Source: an uncultured Roseburia sp. (GTDB lineage: Bacteria > Bacillota > Clostridia > Lachnospirales > Lachnospiraceae). Taken from it: a stretch of 27,277 bases of DNA. The notes under the pieces were generated by a model, which saw nothing but the letters and a program-made list of their open reading frames with translations, was not told the origin of the DNA and made no database searches. Positions 6,179-15,542 of the stretch are shown one piece after another. The stretch covers positions 1-27,277 of the forward strand of contig UQNW01000031.1 of assembly GCA_900542495.1 (NCBI GenBank), written 5' to 3'. The translations under genes and the position numbers were made by a program. Positions within the stretch are counted from its first letter, which is position 1, and every line of letters begins with the position of its first letter.

Positions 6179-7042
6179 TTATGCCTGTTCTTTCAAAAAT
6201 GTCAAAAATGTCTGGACGCCTCCACCAAGCACAATAACCGCCTCCGGGCGTTTTCCTTCGATAGCAGACACGTCAAAGAAATCACCTGCTTTCGATTTCT
6301 CTGTATACATAAAACTGTCGCTTCCATACAACTCATGCTCAATCTCAACAAATTCATCACCCCAGAATGAGCAATCCTCTGCAACGATTTCTTCTGCCCG
6401 GAATCTCTCCAGAAAAATATCCACGTTGTCACTCTTGCAGGAAATTCCAACCTCCAGATATTTGGCATCGCAGGTTGCCGATACTTTCTGCCCGAATTCC
6501 TCTCCTGTCTGCTCTGCAATGCCAATCAGTTCCCTCAATCCAGATTCTATGCCGTGCTGTTTTAAAATCCGGCGCAGATGCTCCACCTCGTCTCCCTGCA
6601 TAAAAAGCTGGTCTCCACGATCATTTTCCACCATAAGATCGATTTTACAATAATTCGGACGACTGAATACGATGTCTGTTTTTAACCCATATTCCCGTAA
6701 TAATTTCACATGGATTGCATAACAGATATCATGGATTTTCAACAATCCCTCCTGATCTGGAATCGTGGATGCGAAAATTTCCGGTCTGCCGTCCGTGATC
6801 TGATAATTATATGCCCCTCTTCCAAGTCCAAAGAACAGATTCTTCTGCTCTTCCTCTGTGAAATAAGTATGGAACTTCCCACCTGCTATCTTGTCGTAGG
6901 TTGTTCCGCTTACGATCACAAGCTTTGTTCCCTGCTGCAATAATGGTTTCATTGCAGCAGCTGCATCCTCGACTGGCGCAGTTCTTGATGTCACTGCCGT
7001 TCCGTCCCAGTCGAAGAAAATCGCTTTATACTTTTTATTCAT
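6179..7042 (-). CDS. HAD-superfamily hydrolase, probable sugar-phosphatase type
   Basis: A 287-residue haloacid dehalogenase-fold phosphatase. Motif I is FFDWDGT with the nucleophile Asp11 and acid Asp13; motif II is VIVSGTT; C-terminal acidic motifs are WGDEF and KAGDFFDVS, which may bind magnesium. A cap insertion lies between motifs II and III. A GTG at 7069 would add nine residues, but GAGGAG six bases before ATG 7042 fixes the start. It is the last gene of the sugar operon, 100 bases after the GH65 phosphorylase. Its partner in such operons is usually beta-phosphoglucomutase; this protein is longer and does not look like one. The substrate is unknown. Confidence 0.82.
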   Translation of the reverse strand: MNKKYKAIFFDWDGTAVTSRTAPVEDAAAAMKPLLQQGTKLVIVSGTTYDKIAGGKFHTYFTEEEQKNLFFGLGRGAYNYQITDGRPEIFASTIPDQEGLLKIHDICYAIHVKLLREYGLKTDIVFSRPNYCKIDLMVENDRGDQLFMQGDEVEHLRRILKQHGIESGLRELIGIAEQTGEEFGQKVSATCDAKYLEVGISCKSDNVDIFLERFRAEEIVAEDCSFWGDEFVEIEHELYGSDSFMYTEKSKAGDFFDVSAIEGKRPEAVIVLGGGVQTFLTFLKEQA

Positions 7043-7142
7043 AGTTGTCTCCTCTTGTTTATTTTTCACAATTCAACTTACACTTTCATGAGTTTCGCAA
7101 TCGTCTATTAAAACTTAAGCCTATTTCCTATGACTTATTGAA

Positions 7143-9494
7143 TCAACCAAGTAGGTATGTATAAGTCTCCCCGCTCTTCAACGTAACTTTCTTATCGCAC
7201 ACTGTAAATGAAATCTCCCCGCCTTCCAGCAACGTGAACTTTGCCTCGATCTTTGTGATACGGGCTTCTAAAAGTGCACCATTAAATTTCAGCCGGAATG
7301 CATATTCCTCCCACTCTTTCGGAATGATCGGTTTGAATTTCAGCACACCATTCTGACAGCGTACACCTGCGAATCCGTTAACGATTGCCTGCCATGTTCC
7401 TGCCATATTGGCGGCATGAATTCCTGCATAGAAGTTGTTGTGGTAATCATCGAGATCCATTCTGGCAGACTGTGAAAAATATTTATATGCTTCGTCCAGA
7501 TAGCCGATATCACATGCCACTATTCCGAAAATACAGGTGGACAAAGAAGAATGATGCAAAGTAACTTCCTGATAAAAATCATAGTTTCTCCGAATTTCTT
7601 CTTCGGTAAACAGATCATTATGCAGGTACATTCCGAGGATCGCATCTGCCTGTTTTGACATGCGGTGGCGCATGATAAACAGTGGATGATAATTTTCATA
7701 CAGCCATGCGCGTTTTTCCGGTGGGATTTTGTTTTCGTCCCATGGTTTCCGCATCATAAATCCATCGTCCATCGGATAAACCTGCCGCTTCTCATCGTAT
7801 GGGAAGTACATTTTTTCGATGATTTCACGCCAAAGTTCCAGCTCCTTCACAGAGAAGTCCAGCTTCTCTTCCAGTCTCTTAAGATCTTCCGGTGCATGCT
7901 CCTTTAAGTATTCCACTGCTCTGACCGCATCACGCAGATTCTCTCTTGCCATCAGGTTTGTATAGAAGTTATTGTCAACTAACACGTTATATTCATCCGG
8001 TCCGGTCACATCACAGATACAGTATTTTCCGCCTTTGCACTCCGCAAAAGAACCAACATCTGCCCATACTCTTGCAGTTTCGATCAGAACCTCCGCTCCT
8101 TTCTCTTTCAGGTACTCCACGTCACCTGTCACCTGAAGGTACAAAGAAAGCGCATATGAAATATCCGCATTAATATGGTACTGCGCTGTGCCGAGCGGAT
8201 AATAAGTGGAAGCTTCCTCACCATTGATCGTTCTCCACGGATAGAGTGCACCTTTCATGTGACCTAAAATCCTTGCACGGTCTCTCGCCTGTGGCAGCGT
8301 CGCATAGCGGTAATCCAGCAGCTTTCTTGCAGTCTCCGGTTCTGTAAAGATCAGAACAGGGAGTACATACATCTCTGTATCCCAGAAATAATGACCTTCG
8401 TATCCCTCTCCGGAAAGTCCTTTTGCCCCCATTCCAGTCTTTCCGTCTCTTCCGGCTGACTGGATAATATGGAACAGATTAAAGTGTAAACCCTGCTGTA
8501 ATTCTTCATTCCCCTTGATCTCTACATCTGCTGTCTTCCAGAAATCCTGCATATAACTCTTCTGCTGTTCTTTGAGCTTCTCATAGCCTTCGCTCTTTGC
8601 AGCCGCAAGCTTGTCCTGCACAAAAGCTTCCAGCTTCTCTTTCTCCATGTCAAGACTGGTCGAATAACAGATAAATTTATCGAGTGTCACGCACTCTCCC
8701 GCTTTTGCTGACAAGGAAACTCTGGATACTGTATCCATTTCTCCTGCTTCCGCCATCCAGTTCACGTCCGTCACTGTCTGTCCATCACACCATAATTCAT
8801 GAACACTTCCGCATGCCACAGTCAGGTGACTTCCCTTTGTCGTTCCCTCATAATAGGAAATGTTGTTCTCCGCTTTCACCTTATCAGGATCAAGTCTCCG
8901 TCCAAATGGTCCATAGTCCACAATCGGATTGGTTTTTCTTGTATGATTTTCCACATCTGCCTGCATTTTGGACACAAACTCCACCGTTCCAACATAATTG
9001 ACTGGTCTGACCTGATAACGGATCGCCATGATATTTTTTCTGGCAAAGGAAACAAGACGGGAAATATGAATTTCTGTCATTTTTCCACTTGAAGCTGTCC
9101 ATGTCAGTTTTCTCTCCAAAATACCATCCTTCATGTGAAGCGTTCTTGCATACTCTTTCACTTCACCCTGCTCCATCGTGAACTCCTCACCGTCCAAAAT
9201 GACATGGATTTCCTTCAGATTCGGCAGATTTAAAAGTGACTGGCTCAAAAGCGGTGAACCAAAATTCGCCTCTCCGTAGCGGATCTCATTGCTCTCATAA
9301 AAGCCGTTGACAAAGTTTCCTTCCAGACCGGTATCCACATCGAATGGATATGCCTCCTCGAAAGTTCCTCTTGTGCCAATGTAGCCGTTAGACAACGCAA
9401 ATGTCGTCTCATTTCTGTAATTATTTTCTTTTTTGAATTCCGTCTCCGTGATATTCCATTGTTCGATCGGATATATTGGTTTCTTAAACTCCAT
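7143..9494 (-). CDS. Glycoside hydrolase family 65 phosphorylase (maltose/kojibiose/nigerose type)
   Basis: An intracellular inverting phosphorylase that splits an alpha-linked glucosyl disaccharide with inorganic phosphate to give beta-glucose 1-phosphate. The 783 residues fit the family. An N-terminal beta-sandwich (NYRNETTFALSNGYIGTRGTFEEAYP) is followed by an (alpha/alpha)6 barrel and a small C-terminal beta domain. The substrate motif is EGHYFWDTEMY (residues 366-376). The general acid is expected at Glu501 in DVTGPDEYN, and the phosphate-site region HHSSLSTCIFG is present. AAGGAG lies about 10 bases upstream of ATG 9494. Position behind an ABC sugar importer fits uptake and phosphorolysis of an oligosaccharide. 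Linkage specificity cannot be read from sequence alone. Confidence 0.92.
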   Translation of the reverse strand: MEFKKPIYPIEQWNITETEFKKENNYRNETTFALSNGYIGTRGTFEEAYPFDVDTGLEGNFVNGFYESNEIRYGEANFGSPLLSQSLLNLPNLKEIHVILDGEEFTMEQGEVKEYARTLHMKDGILERKLTWTASSGKMTEIHISRLVSFARKNIMAIRYQVRPVNYVGTVEFVSKMQADVENHTRKTNPIVDYGPFGRRLDPDKVKAENNISYYEGTTKGSHLTVACGSVHELWCDGQTVTDVNWMAEAGEMDTVSRVSLSAKAGECVTLDKFICYSTSLDMEKEKLEAFVQDKLAAAKSEGYEKLKEQQKSYMQDFWKTADVEIKGNEELQQGLHFNLFHIIQSAGRDGKTGMGAKGLSGEGYEGHYFWDTEMYVLPVLIFTEPETARKLLDYRYATLPQARDRARILGHMKGALYPWRTINGEEASTYYPLGTAQYHINADISYALSLYLQVTGDVEYLKEKGAEVLIETARVWADVGSFAECKGGKYCICDVTGPDEYNVLVDNNFYTNLMARENLRDAVRAVEYLKEHAPEDLKRLEEKLDFSVKELELWREIIEKMYFPYDEKRQVYPMDDGFMMRKPWDENKIPPEKRAWLYENYHPLFIMRHRMSKQADAILGMYLHNDLFTEEEIRRNYDFYQEVTLHHSSLSTCIFGIVACDIGYLDEAYKYFSQSARMDLDDYHNNFYAGIHAANMAGTWQAIVNGFAGVRCQNGVLKFKPIIPKEWEEYAFRLKFNGALLEARITKIEAKFTLLEGGEISFTVCDKKVTLKSGETYTYLLG

Positions 9495-9518
9495 TATTCA
9501 CTAACTCCTTTTGATTTC

Positions 9519-10415
9519 CTAATACACAATCTCCCAGAACAACTCTTCTCTTTTGATAAACGCATATAAAAATTCTACCGCATCCTCTTTGATCGCATTT
9601 TTATGGCAAGCCAGTGCACGTGCCTTTCTGTTTACAGAAAAATCAAGTGCCTGCATATCTTCCGGAACTGCAAAGCTGATGCGTTCTTCCCATTTTAACA
9701 ATCCTTTATCAAAATCTTTTGGACACGCAAATGGTTCACAGACATCCATACTCTTCGCATAATCCCAGATGTTATCTCTCTTAGCAGAGCGGTTCGGCCA
9801 ATTTTCATCCCCGGCATTTGAGTGGACCACTCCTGAAAATAATGTCGGATGATATTCTTTCTCCTCCGTCAGAATCTCTTTAATAAAAAGTACCAGACCA
9901 CTGTGATCCCCATGTCTGTCATATTCTGCAGTTGTAAAAATAATTTCCGGACGTTTTTCCATAATGATCTCTTTTAAATCCTGTTTAAATTGATTTCTTG
10001 TATACAAAGCAGGTTTTCCATACTTTTCCGCATGATAATCTTTCTTGTCAGGAAGCGCATACGTGTGATCCAAACAGTGCGACACATGTACACGGTCTCC
10101 CTCGCTGTCATCATATAACTGATGAAGAAAACTCTCTGTCTCATCCATCCCTGTATCTGCATAACCGAGAAATGTCACCTGTCTCCCGCCCAGTCCAAGC
10201 ACCTGAAGTCCTGCCAGTGTCTCTGGCAGACGGACACTTCCGGTTGCCTCATCATGACCTTCATAATCACCATTTCCCGCCATCACTACATGAACACCAA
10301 TTCCTTTTGCAAGTGCTTTCTCCATAATACCTGCTGCAAGAAGGATCTCATCATCTTCATGCGGCACGATCACCATAATATTTTTGATTCCTGCATCCAG
10401 TTCCATTCGTCTCAT
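9519..10415 (-). CDS. PIG-L/LmbE-family zinc-dependent deacetylase
   Basis: Predicted N-acetylglucosamine-type deacetylase of the PIG-L fold. The zinc and catalytic motif is VIVPHEDDE near the N-terminus, and a further zinc ligand lies in DRHGDHSGL. The protein has 298 residues from ATG 10415; an upstream in-frame ATG at 10427 has no better ribosome site, while GGAG sits six bases before 10415. The first base follows the permease stop by 26 bases and the stop precedes the GH65 start by 24 bases, so it is inside the operon. A deacetylase here suggests that the imported glycan carries an N- or O-acetyl group, but that is inference. The family call is strong. Confidence 0.87.
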   Translation of the reverse strand: MRRMELDAGIKNIMVIVPHEDDEILLAAGIMEKALAKGIGVHVVMAGNGDYEGHDEATGSVRLPETLAGLQVLGLGGRQVTFLGYADTGMDETESFLHQLYDDSEGDRVHVSHCLDHTYALPDKKDYHAEKYGKPALYTRNQFKQDLKEIIMEKRPEIIFTTAEYDRHGDHSGLVLFIKEILTEEKEYHPTLFSGVVHSNAGDENWPNRSAKRDNIWDYAKSMDVCEPFACPKDFDKGLLKWEERISFAVPEDMQALDFSVNRKARALACHKNAIKEDAVEFLYAFIKREELFWEIVY

Positions 10416-10441
10416 ATTCTTCTCCATTCTGCAATATCGTC

Positions 10442-11305
10442 TTACCCCTTCACTGCACCGGCAGAAACTCCTGCGATAATGTATTTCTGCATGAAAATAT
10501 AGAAGATCATAAGCGGTGCAACACCAAGCATCAGCATTGGGAACAACGCTGTCCAGTCGGTTGCGAACTGTCCAATATTTCTGGATACTTCCTGAAGGAT
10601 GACATCCTGCTCACGGCTCTGTAAGAACAGAAGCGGTGTCATAAATTCATTCCACACATTCAAAGTAACAAGGATAACAACCGTTGCAATAACCGGTTTC
10701 AATAATGGAAGTACGATCACAAAAAACTTACGGATCACAGAGCAGCCGTCGATTTCTGCCGCTTCCTCTAACTCCTTTGGAATGGTCGATTCCACAAACT
10801 CTTTAAACAGGAAAATCCCCTGCGGAACATTGATCGCCACATCCACAAGAATGACTGCCCATGCCGTGTTCATCAGTCCGATACTTTTCACAATTTTAAA
10901 CAGGCTGACAATATTCATCTGGAACGGAACAACCAGACCTGCAAGGAACAGCAGGAAAATGCGGTTTCCCCATCTGGACTTCGTTCTTGCCAGCGCATAA
11001 CCTGCCATGGATGTAACCAAAACAATAATTGCAACTGCAAGTACTGTAATTTTTACAGTATTAAACAATGCTCTCGGATACTGCATATTTACAAATGCAT
11101 CTACATAATTCTGGAATACCCAGACTTTTGGAAGCCCCAACGGAGACTGTGTTGCCTCCTGCGGATTTTTAAATGTTGTCACGATCAGGTAATAAATTGG
11201 AATAAACCATACCGCTGCCAGAAGTATCATAAAAATCTCTGTAATAACAAGCCCGCGTTTTTCTTTTTTACTGACTCCCATTTCACTACTTTTCTGTTTT
11301 ATCAT
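10442..11305 (-). CDS. Carbohydrate ABC transporter permease, MalG type
   Basis: Inner permease half of a CUT1-family sugar importer, 287 residues with six expected membrane helices. The first is LVITEIFMILLAAVWFIPIY. The EAA loop that docks the ATPase is EELEEAAEIDGCSVIRKFF, followed by LPLLKPVIATV. The start is ATG 11305, which overlaps the stop of the upstream permease as ATGA and has GGGGGGAGG eight bases upstream. The in-frame ATG at 11323 lies before that site and is unlikely. The overlap indicates translational coupling. No ATPase gene is in the operon, so a shared MsmK-type ATPase elsewhere is expected. Confidence 0.94.
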   Translation of the reverse strand: MIKQKSSEMGVSKKEKRGLVITEIFMILLAAVWFIPIYYLIVTTFKNPQEATQSPLGLPKVWVFQNYVDAFVNMQYPRALFNTVKITVLAVAIIVLVTSMAGYALARTKSRWGNRIFLLFLAGLVVPFQMNIVSLFKIVKSIGLMNTAWAVILVDVAINVPQGIFLFKEFVESTIPKELEEAAEIDGCSVIRKFFVIVLPLLKPVIATVVILVTLNVWNEFMTPLLFLQSREQDVILQEVSRNIGQFATDWTALFPMLMLGVAPLMIFYIFMQKYIIAGVSAGAVKG

Positions 11306-12204
11306 GAGATAGCCTCCCCCCATTTTCCCATTATTTTGGTTGTCACACCGCTAATGATCAATACGATGATAAAGAAGCATACACCGAAAGCGGAACCTAC
11401 CGAATAGAAGCCATCCGAGATACCTTTCTTCATCATAACTGTCATAACCGTTTCCGTTGCATTTCCAGGTCCTCCGGAAGTCATGGAGTAGATTGCGTCA
11501 AACGCTTTCATGCCTCCGATCAGTCCGGTTACTACAATAATTTTTACGGAAGGACACATGAGTGGGAGCGTAATCCTAAAAAAGCTCTGTCTGCCGTTTG
11601 CTCCATCGATCTGTGCCGCCTCATATAACTCTGGTGAGATACTCTGCAGGTTGGCAAGAAAAATAACCATCGCCCAGCCGGTCCACTGCCAGATCTGCGT
11701 AAATATAACAGAGAATAGTGCCCGGTTTGTCGTGAAAAAGTTAATCGTATCTAACCCAAAGCGGTGAAGCAGATTGTTAATCAGTCCATAGTCAGAGGAA
11801 GATAAAATAAAGTTCCATAAATACCCAATGATCAAAGAACTGAATACTGCCGGGAAAAAGTAAACCGCACGGAGCAGATTTCTTGTTTTTAACTTTTTAT
11901 TCAAAACAGCAGCGATCGGAAGACCAAGAATCACCTGAAATCCTGTCAGTAATATGGCATAAATCAATGAGTTCTTGATTGCGATCCGCATTAAAGGCGT
12001 CTGGAATACTTTTATATAATTCTGGAATGCAACAAAGTGCAGATTTGTCGGATTCATATCTGTATAATCAGTAAAACTATAAAAAATAGTGTACATAAAC
12101 GGCAAAATACTAAAGATCAGATAAATTGCCAGTGCCGGAATTATAAACACAGCAAAGTAACGTCCAAGTGAACCACATTCTCTTTTTTTCTGTTTTTTAT
12201 TCAT
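11302..12204 (-). CDS. Carbohydrate ABC transporter permease, MalF type
   Basis: Second permease of the CUT1 importer, 300 residues. The first membrane helix is YFAVFIIPALAIYLIFSILPF, then FYSFTDY. The EAA loop is SPELYEAAQIDGANGRQSFFRITLPLM, and a late helix lies near VGSAFGVCFFIIVLIISG. An open frame continues upstream to 12261, but ATG 12204 (MNKKQKKRECGSL) follows AAAGGA and matches the usual length. The upstream lipoprotein gene is separated by a terminator-like hairpin, which may lower permease expression. It forms a heterodimer with the MalG-type permease. Confidence 0.94.
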   Translation of the reverse strand: MNKKQKKRECGSLGRYFAVFIIPALAIYLIFSILPFMYTIFYSFTDYTDMNPTNLHFVAFQNYIKVFQTPLMRIAIKNSLIYAILLTGFQVILGLPIAAVLNKKLKTRNLLRAVYFFPAVFSSLIIGYLWNFILSSSDYGLINNLLHRFGLDTINFFTTNRALFSVIFTQIWQWTGWAMVIFLANLQSISPELYEAAQIDGANGRQSFFRITLPLMCPSVKIIVVTGLIGGMKAFDAIYSMTSGGPGNATETVMTVMMKKGISDGFYSVGSAFGVCFFIIVLIISGVTTKIMGKWGEAIS

Positions 12205-12235
12205 AAAATCTCGCTTCCTTTCTGAAAAAAGGCAG

Positions 12236-12276
12236 AAAAAGAGCCTCAAACCCAGCCTCACTGCCGAGTTTGAGGC
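12236..12276 (-). terminator. Intra-operon terminator/attenuating hairpin between binding protein and permeases
   Basis: On the minus strand a 9-bp stem, GCCTCAAAC/GTTTGAGGC (12268-12276 with 12243-12251), encloses a 16-base loop. T5 follows within two bases at 12236-12240. It lies after the binding-protein stop (12296) and before the permease start. Partial termination would give more binding protein than permease, which is usual for ABC importers. Confidence 0.7.
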
Positions 12277-12295
12277 ATCTACACTGCACTCTTAT

Positions 12296-13597
12296 CTATT
12301 TTGATAATAACTCAGAAACCACTTCATCAACCGTCTGTAATGTTGTGGATAAATCCTGCGCACCTAAAAGATAACTCTGCATCTCTGTTCCATAAGTCTC
12401 ATGTGCACCTGCTGCAGAACCCCATTCATTCCATGGGCAGTAAACATTTCCTGCTGCTAACGCACCTGCGACACTTGTATATGCTTCCGGAAGGTCAAAT
12501 TCTACTCCATTTAAGTAAGAAGAGCCCCCCTGGTTGTTCTGCCATAAAGCATTCTGTCCATCTGCCGTTGAAATTGCTGCAAGCACTTTTTTCACTGCAT
12601 CAAGGTTCTTGGAAGAAGCATTTGCTGCGAATCCACAGCCTGGACCACCAATGAGCCAGCCTGCGCTCTCTTTTGTTCCATAGAAAGGCATCATATCAAG
12701 CTGCAACTCCGGATTTTTTTCCATGATCGCATCATAATCCCAAGGACCGGAACAGAACATTGCAGAACCGCCTGTTGCAAACTGCTCTAATGCCTGATCA
12801 TGATCAATACCTGTCATGTCTGCTGTGTATACACCATTATCGATCAGTTGTGACCATGTCTCGAGATATGGATTCCAGATTCCGTCCATTGTCACTTCGC
12901 CGTTACGATATTTTTCTCCAAAACCTTTTCCCTCATCTGTGGACAGATACTCTGCTGTCACAAATGCCATAGAACTCTTTAACAGCGGTTCCCATGATTT
13001 TAAGCCTGCTGCAAGTGGTGTGACTCCTGCATTCTGGAATGTTGTACAAACGTCTAAAAACTCATCAAATGTCTTTGGAAGTTCCACATTATTTTCTTCA
13101 AAAATTTCTTTGTTATAATAGATTCCTTCAAACCAGCTGATTCCCGGAAGTGCATAGGTACTTCCGTTATATCCGTAAACACTTGTACCTGCTGTGGAAT
13201 AATCAGCTGCCAGATCATCCAACGCTTCCAGATAGCCTAATTTTGCATGTTTTAATGCAGAACCCGGTGACTCGCAGATGATGTCCGGTCCTTCGCCTGC
13301 GGAAAGCTGGGTATCAATAATTGTATCGTAGTTAGAATTATCAATAAACTGATACTCAATCTCTACCTCCGGCACTGCCTCTGCAAGATAATCTAACATT
13401 GCCTGTACCGTGTCTTCACTATTCCAGTAAGACATACGGATTGTCACTTTGTCCGAAGAAGAGTCTGTTTTCTCTCCCTTTGTCTCTGTCTTAGATGCTG
13501 AATCTGTGCTTCCTGTATCCGAGGAGCTTCCACATCCTGCTACTACCCCAAGTGTCATTGCTGCGCACAATAATACGCTCAAAACTTTTCTCTTCAT
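12296..13597 (-). CDS. Extracellular sugar-binding lipoprotein of ABC importer (CUT1)
   Basis: Captures an oligosaccharide outside the cell and hands it to the MalF/MalG permeases. From ATG 13597 the 433-residue protein starts with a lipoprotein signal, MKRKVLSVLLCAAMTLG, with lipobox VAGC and lipidated Cys near residue 22. A Ser/Thr/Asp-rich linker follows. The mature fold shows family 1 traits: VTIRMSYWNSEDT, then AGEGPDIICESPG, YALPGISWFEGIYYNKEIF, and an aromatic-rich region that could stack on sugar. An open frame reaches 13657, but AAGGAG eight bases before 13597 and the signal peptide fix the start. It is the first gene after the regulated promoter. Confidence 0.94.
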   Translation of the reverse strand: MKRKVLSVLLCAAMTLGVVAGCGSSSDTGSTDSASKTETKGEKTDSSSDKVTIRMSYWNSEDTVQAMLDYLAEAVPEVEIEYQFIDNSNYDTIIDTQLSAGEGPDIICESPGSALKHAKLGYLEALDDLAADYSTAGTSVYGYNGSTYALPGISWFEGIYYNKEIFEENNVELPKTFDEFLDVCTTFQNAGVTPLAAGLKSWEPLLKSSMAFVTAEYLSTDEGKGFGEKYRNGEVTMDGIWNPYLETWSQLIDNGVYTADMTGIDHDQALEQFATGGSAMFCSGPWDYDAIMEKNPELQLDMMPFYGTKESAGWLIGGPGCGFAANASSKNLDAVKKVLAAISTADGQNALWQNNQGGSSYLNGVEFDLPEAYTSVAGALAAGNVYCPWNEWGSAAGAHETYGTEMQSYLLGAQDLSTTLQTVDEVVSELLSK

Positions 13598-13668
13598 ACC
13601 TTTTTCTCCTTTTCCCGAAAGAAAATACCGCTGTCTGCTGCTGTTTTTCTCTTTCATTTGATATATTT

Positions 13669-13726
13669 ATCATACCGTCGAACATAGCAGAAAAAAATAA
13701 TACTTTCTTTGGAAAAGTAATACTTT
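13669..13726 (-). promoter_or_regulatory. Activator-dependent promoter of sugar operon with direct repeats
   Basis: On the minus strand a -10 box TATGAT (13669-13674) has no good -35. Directly upstream lie two identical 9-base repeats, AAAGTATTA (13698-13706 and 13718-13726), spaced 20 bp start to start. That is about two helical turns and typical of AraC-type dimer sites abutting -35. The YesN-type regulator encoded upstream is the obvious candidate. Binding is inferred. Confidence 0.65.
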
Positions 13727-13736
13727 TTCATGTATT

Positions 13737-15467
13737 TTATTTTGGATTTTCCTTCTGCAGCGTATCCGGCATCTTTACCGTAAAGCAGGTATATTTTGCA
13801 TCAGTGACTTTCACTTCAAGACTTCCGAGTGCTCCGTAATAAAGCTCCAGACGTTCCTTGATATTGTGGATTCCATAGCCTTTTCCCTGTTCATTCAACA
13901 ATTTCTCTACCATTTCAAGTTCGATCAAAGGTCCGTTATTGTAAATAGAAAATACCAGCTGCTCCGGTTTTCTGCAAAACTCCACAATAATTTTTCCGGT
14001 GTCCGGTTCTTCCATATAATCAATGCCGTGCTTCATCGCATTTTCCACCAGCGGCTGAAGCAGGAAGTTCGGCATACAGCATTCGAGACCGCTCTCATCT
14101 ATCCGGTATTCCACCTCAAATGGTTCCTCATGCATTTTTTTCTGGATCTCAATATACGCCCGGATATTCTCCAACTCACTGCTCACCGTTGTGATCTGTT
14201 GTCCGTTGTTTAATGCTGTGCGGTAGAATTTTGCCAGAAGTCCTGTGATATCGCTGATATCGTCATCCCCTTTTCTGAGTGCCTTCCACTTGATACCTGA
14301 GAGGCAGTTGTAGAGGAAATGAGGGTTCATCTGCGCCTGCAGCGCTCTCAATTCAGATTCTTTTTTCTCAATCTCCATCTTGTATACTTCATTAATCATG
14401 GAATCTAACTGCACAGTCATTCTTCCAAGACTGTTCGTCACCATGCCGACCTCATCCGTGTCGGTTGTGTGACAGGGATTTTGCAGATCGCCGTTTGCAA
14501 TACGCTCCGCCTGATCCCTCAACTGCAAAATTCTCTGACCGATCACACGCGACAGCACTCCAATCACCACCAGTGTCAGTCCGACACAAATAAGTACTAC
14601 TATGATTGTAGAAAATATAATGGAATAAATCTGTTCCGAGATTGTATTCCGGTCAATATAATAGTAAATTTTCCAGTCGACTTTTTCCATCGATGCTTCT
14701 TTTAAAATATATTCTTTATTTAAGACGGATGCATCCTCCGGGTTATCTCCGATATATGCTTCAATTTTCTGTTCCAGCTGTTCATCAGCAATTTTTTTTG
14801 TATAAATTACCTGACCATTTCCATCTTTTATCACAATTCCGTTATCCAGATAATCCATCGTATCAAACGGTTCCAAAATCCGGTTTAAGTAAAATTCCGC
14901 ACGCAGGACACCGATTCTTCTGCTGGTCGTTGCCGTATCTAAAATTGTCCGCGTTGCATACAGCTTTCCGTCCTCCTCAACCGTCCACTCTGTATTAAAA
15001 TCTTTTTCATGCTTTTTGTACCACACCGTATCCTCATATGGCTCCGCCGACTCTAAGAAGGAGCCGATGTCCGTTGCCGTATATGGTGTGACGATCTTGA
15101 TCATTTTTAAGTTTTCATCACTCGTTATAAAATACCAGAATATCGGTTCCACCGTCTTATTCAGGCTCTGTGCGATTGCACTACCATTATAGGCATTCCC
15201 CTCCAACGTCTGTCGAAATTCCAGATTATACGCCAGATATTTTGTAAAATCTGTCTCTCTCTGAAAAATAGCGTCTGCCTCCTGACACATACGATGTAAA
15301 TTATTGTCCATCGTCACTTCTGTCTGGTCCAGCAGATTTTGATTTGCCGCAGAAAACGAATGAATACCGAGAATACATAACGGAATCGACACCAGAATAA
15401 TATAACTTATAATAAGCTTTTTCTGCATAGACGCATTATGTATAAACCAGTTACAGATTTTCTTCAC
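13737..15467 (-). CDS. Sensor histidine kinase, YesM family
   Basis: Membrane sensor that probably detects an extracellular glycan or loaded binding protein and phosphorylates the YesN-type partner. Counting from GTG 15467 (576 residues): first membrane helix 19-38, extracellular sensor about 40-280, second helix 281-304, HAMP 305-360. The His_kinase domain has QMNPHFLYN with phospho-His383. The ATP-binding domain follows, with LVENAMKHG (N box) and GKGYGIHNIKERL (G box). GGGGAGAAGG just before the GTG supports it; an ATG at 15506 and a TTG at 15533 are alternatives. The gene lies 75 bases after the regulator stop. The sugar operon promoter begins just after its stop codon. Confidence 0.92.
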   Translation of the reverse strand: MKKICNWFIHNASMQKKLIISYIILVSIPLCILGIHSFSAANQNLLDQTEVTMDNNLHRMCQEADAIFQRETDFTKYLAYNLEFRQTLEGNAYNGSAIAQSLNKTVEPIFWYFITSDENLKMIKIVTPYTATDIGSFLESAEPYEDTVWYKKHEKDFNTEWTVEEDGKLYATRTILDTATTSRRIGVLRAEFYLNRILEPFDTMDYLDNGIVIKDGNGQVIYTKKIADEQLEQKIEAYIGDNPEDASVLNKEYILKEASMEKVDWKIYYYIDRNTISEQIYSIIFSTIIVVLICVGLTLVVIGVLSRVIGQRILQLRDQAERIANGDLQNPCHTTDTDEVGMVTNSLGRMTVQLDSMINEVYKMEIEKKESELRALQAQMNPHFLYNCLSGIKWKALRKGDDDISDITGLLAKFYRTALNNGQQITTVSSELENIRAYIEIQKKMHEEPFEVEYRIDESGLECCMPNFLLQPLVENAMKHGIDYMEEPDTGKIIVEFCRKPEQLVFSIYNNGPLIELEMVEKLLNEQGKGYGIHNIKERLELYYGALGSLEVKVTDAKYTCFTVKMPDTLQKENPK

Positions 15468-15542
15468 TTGACCTTCTCCCCGCTTCTTATGTATTTCTGT
15501 CAACATGACCGCACCACTGTATTTCACTTCCAATTTTTCTGT

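Noticed and set aside
7665..9092. Plus-strand open frames opposite the GH65 gene
   Set aside because: Low-complexity translations with no ribosome sites, lying inside a well-supported gene on the other strand.
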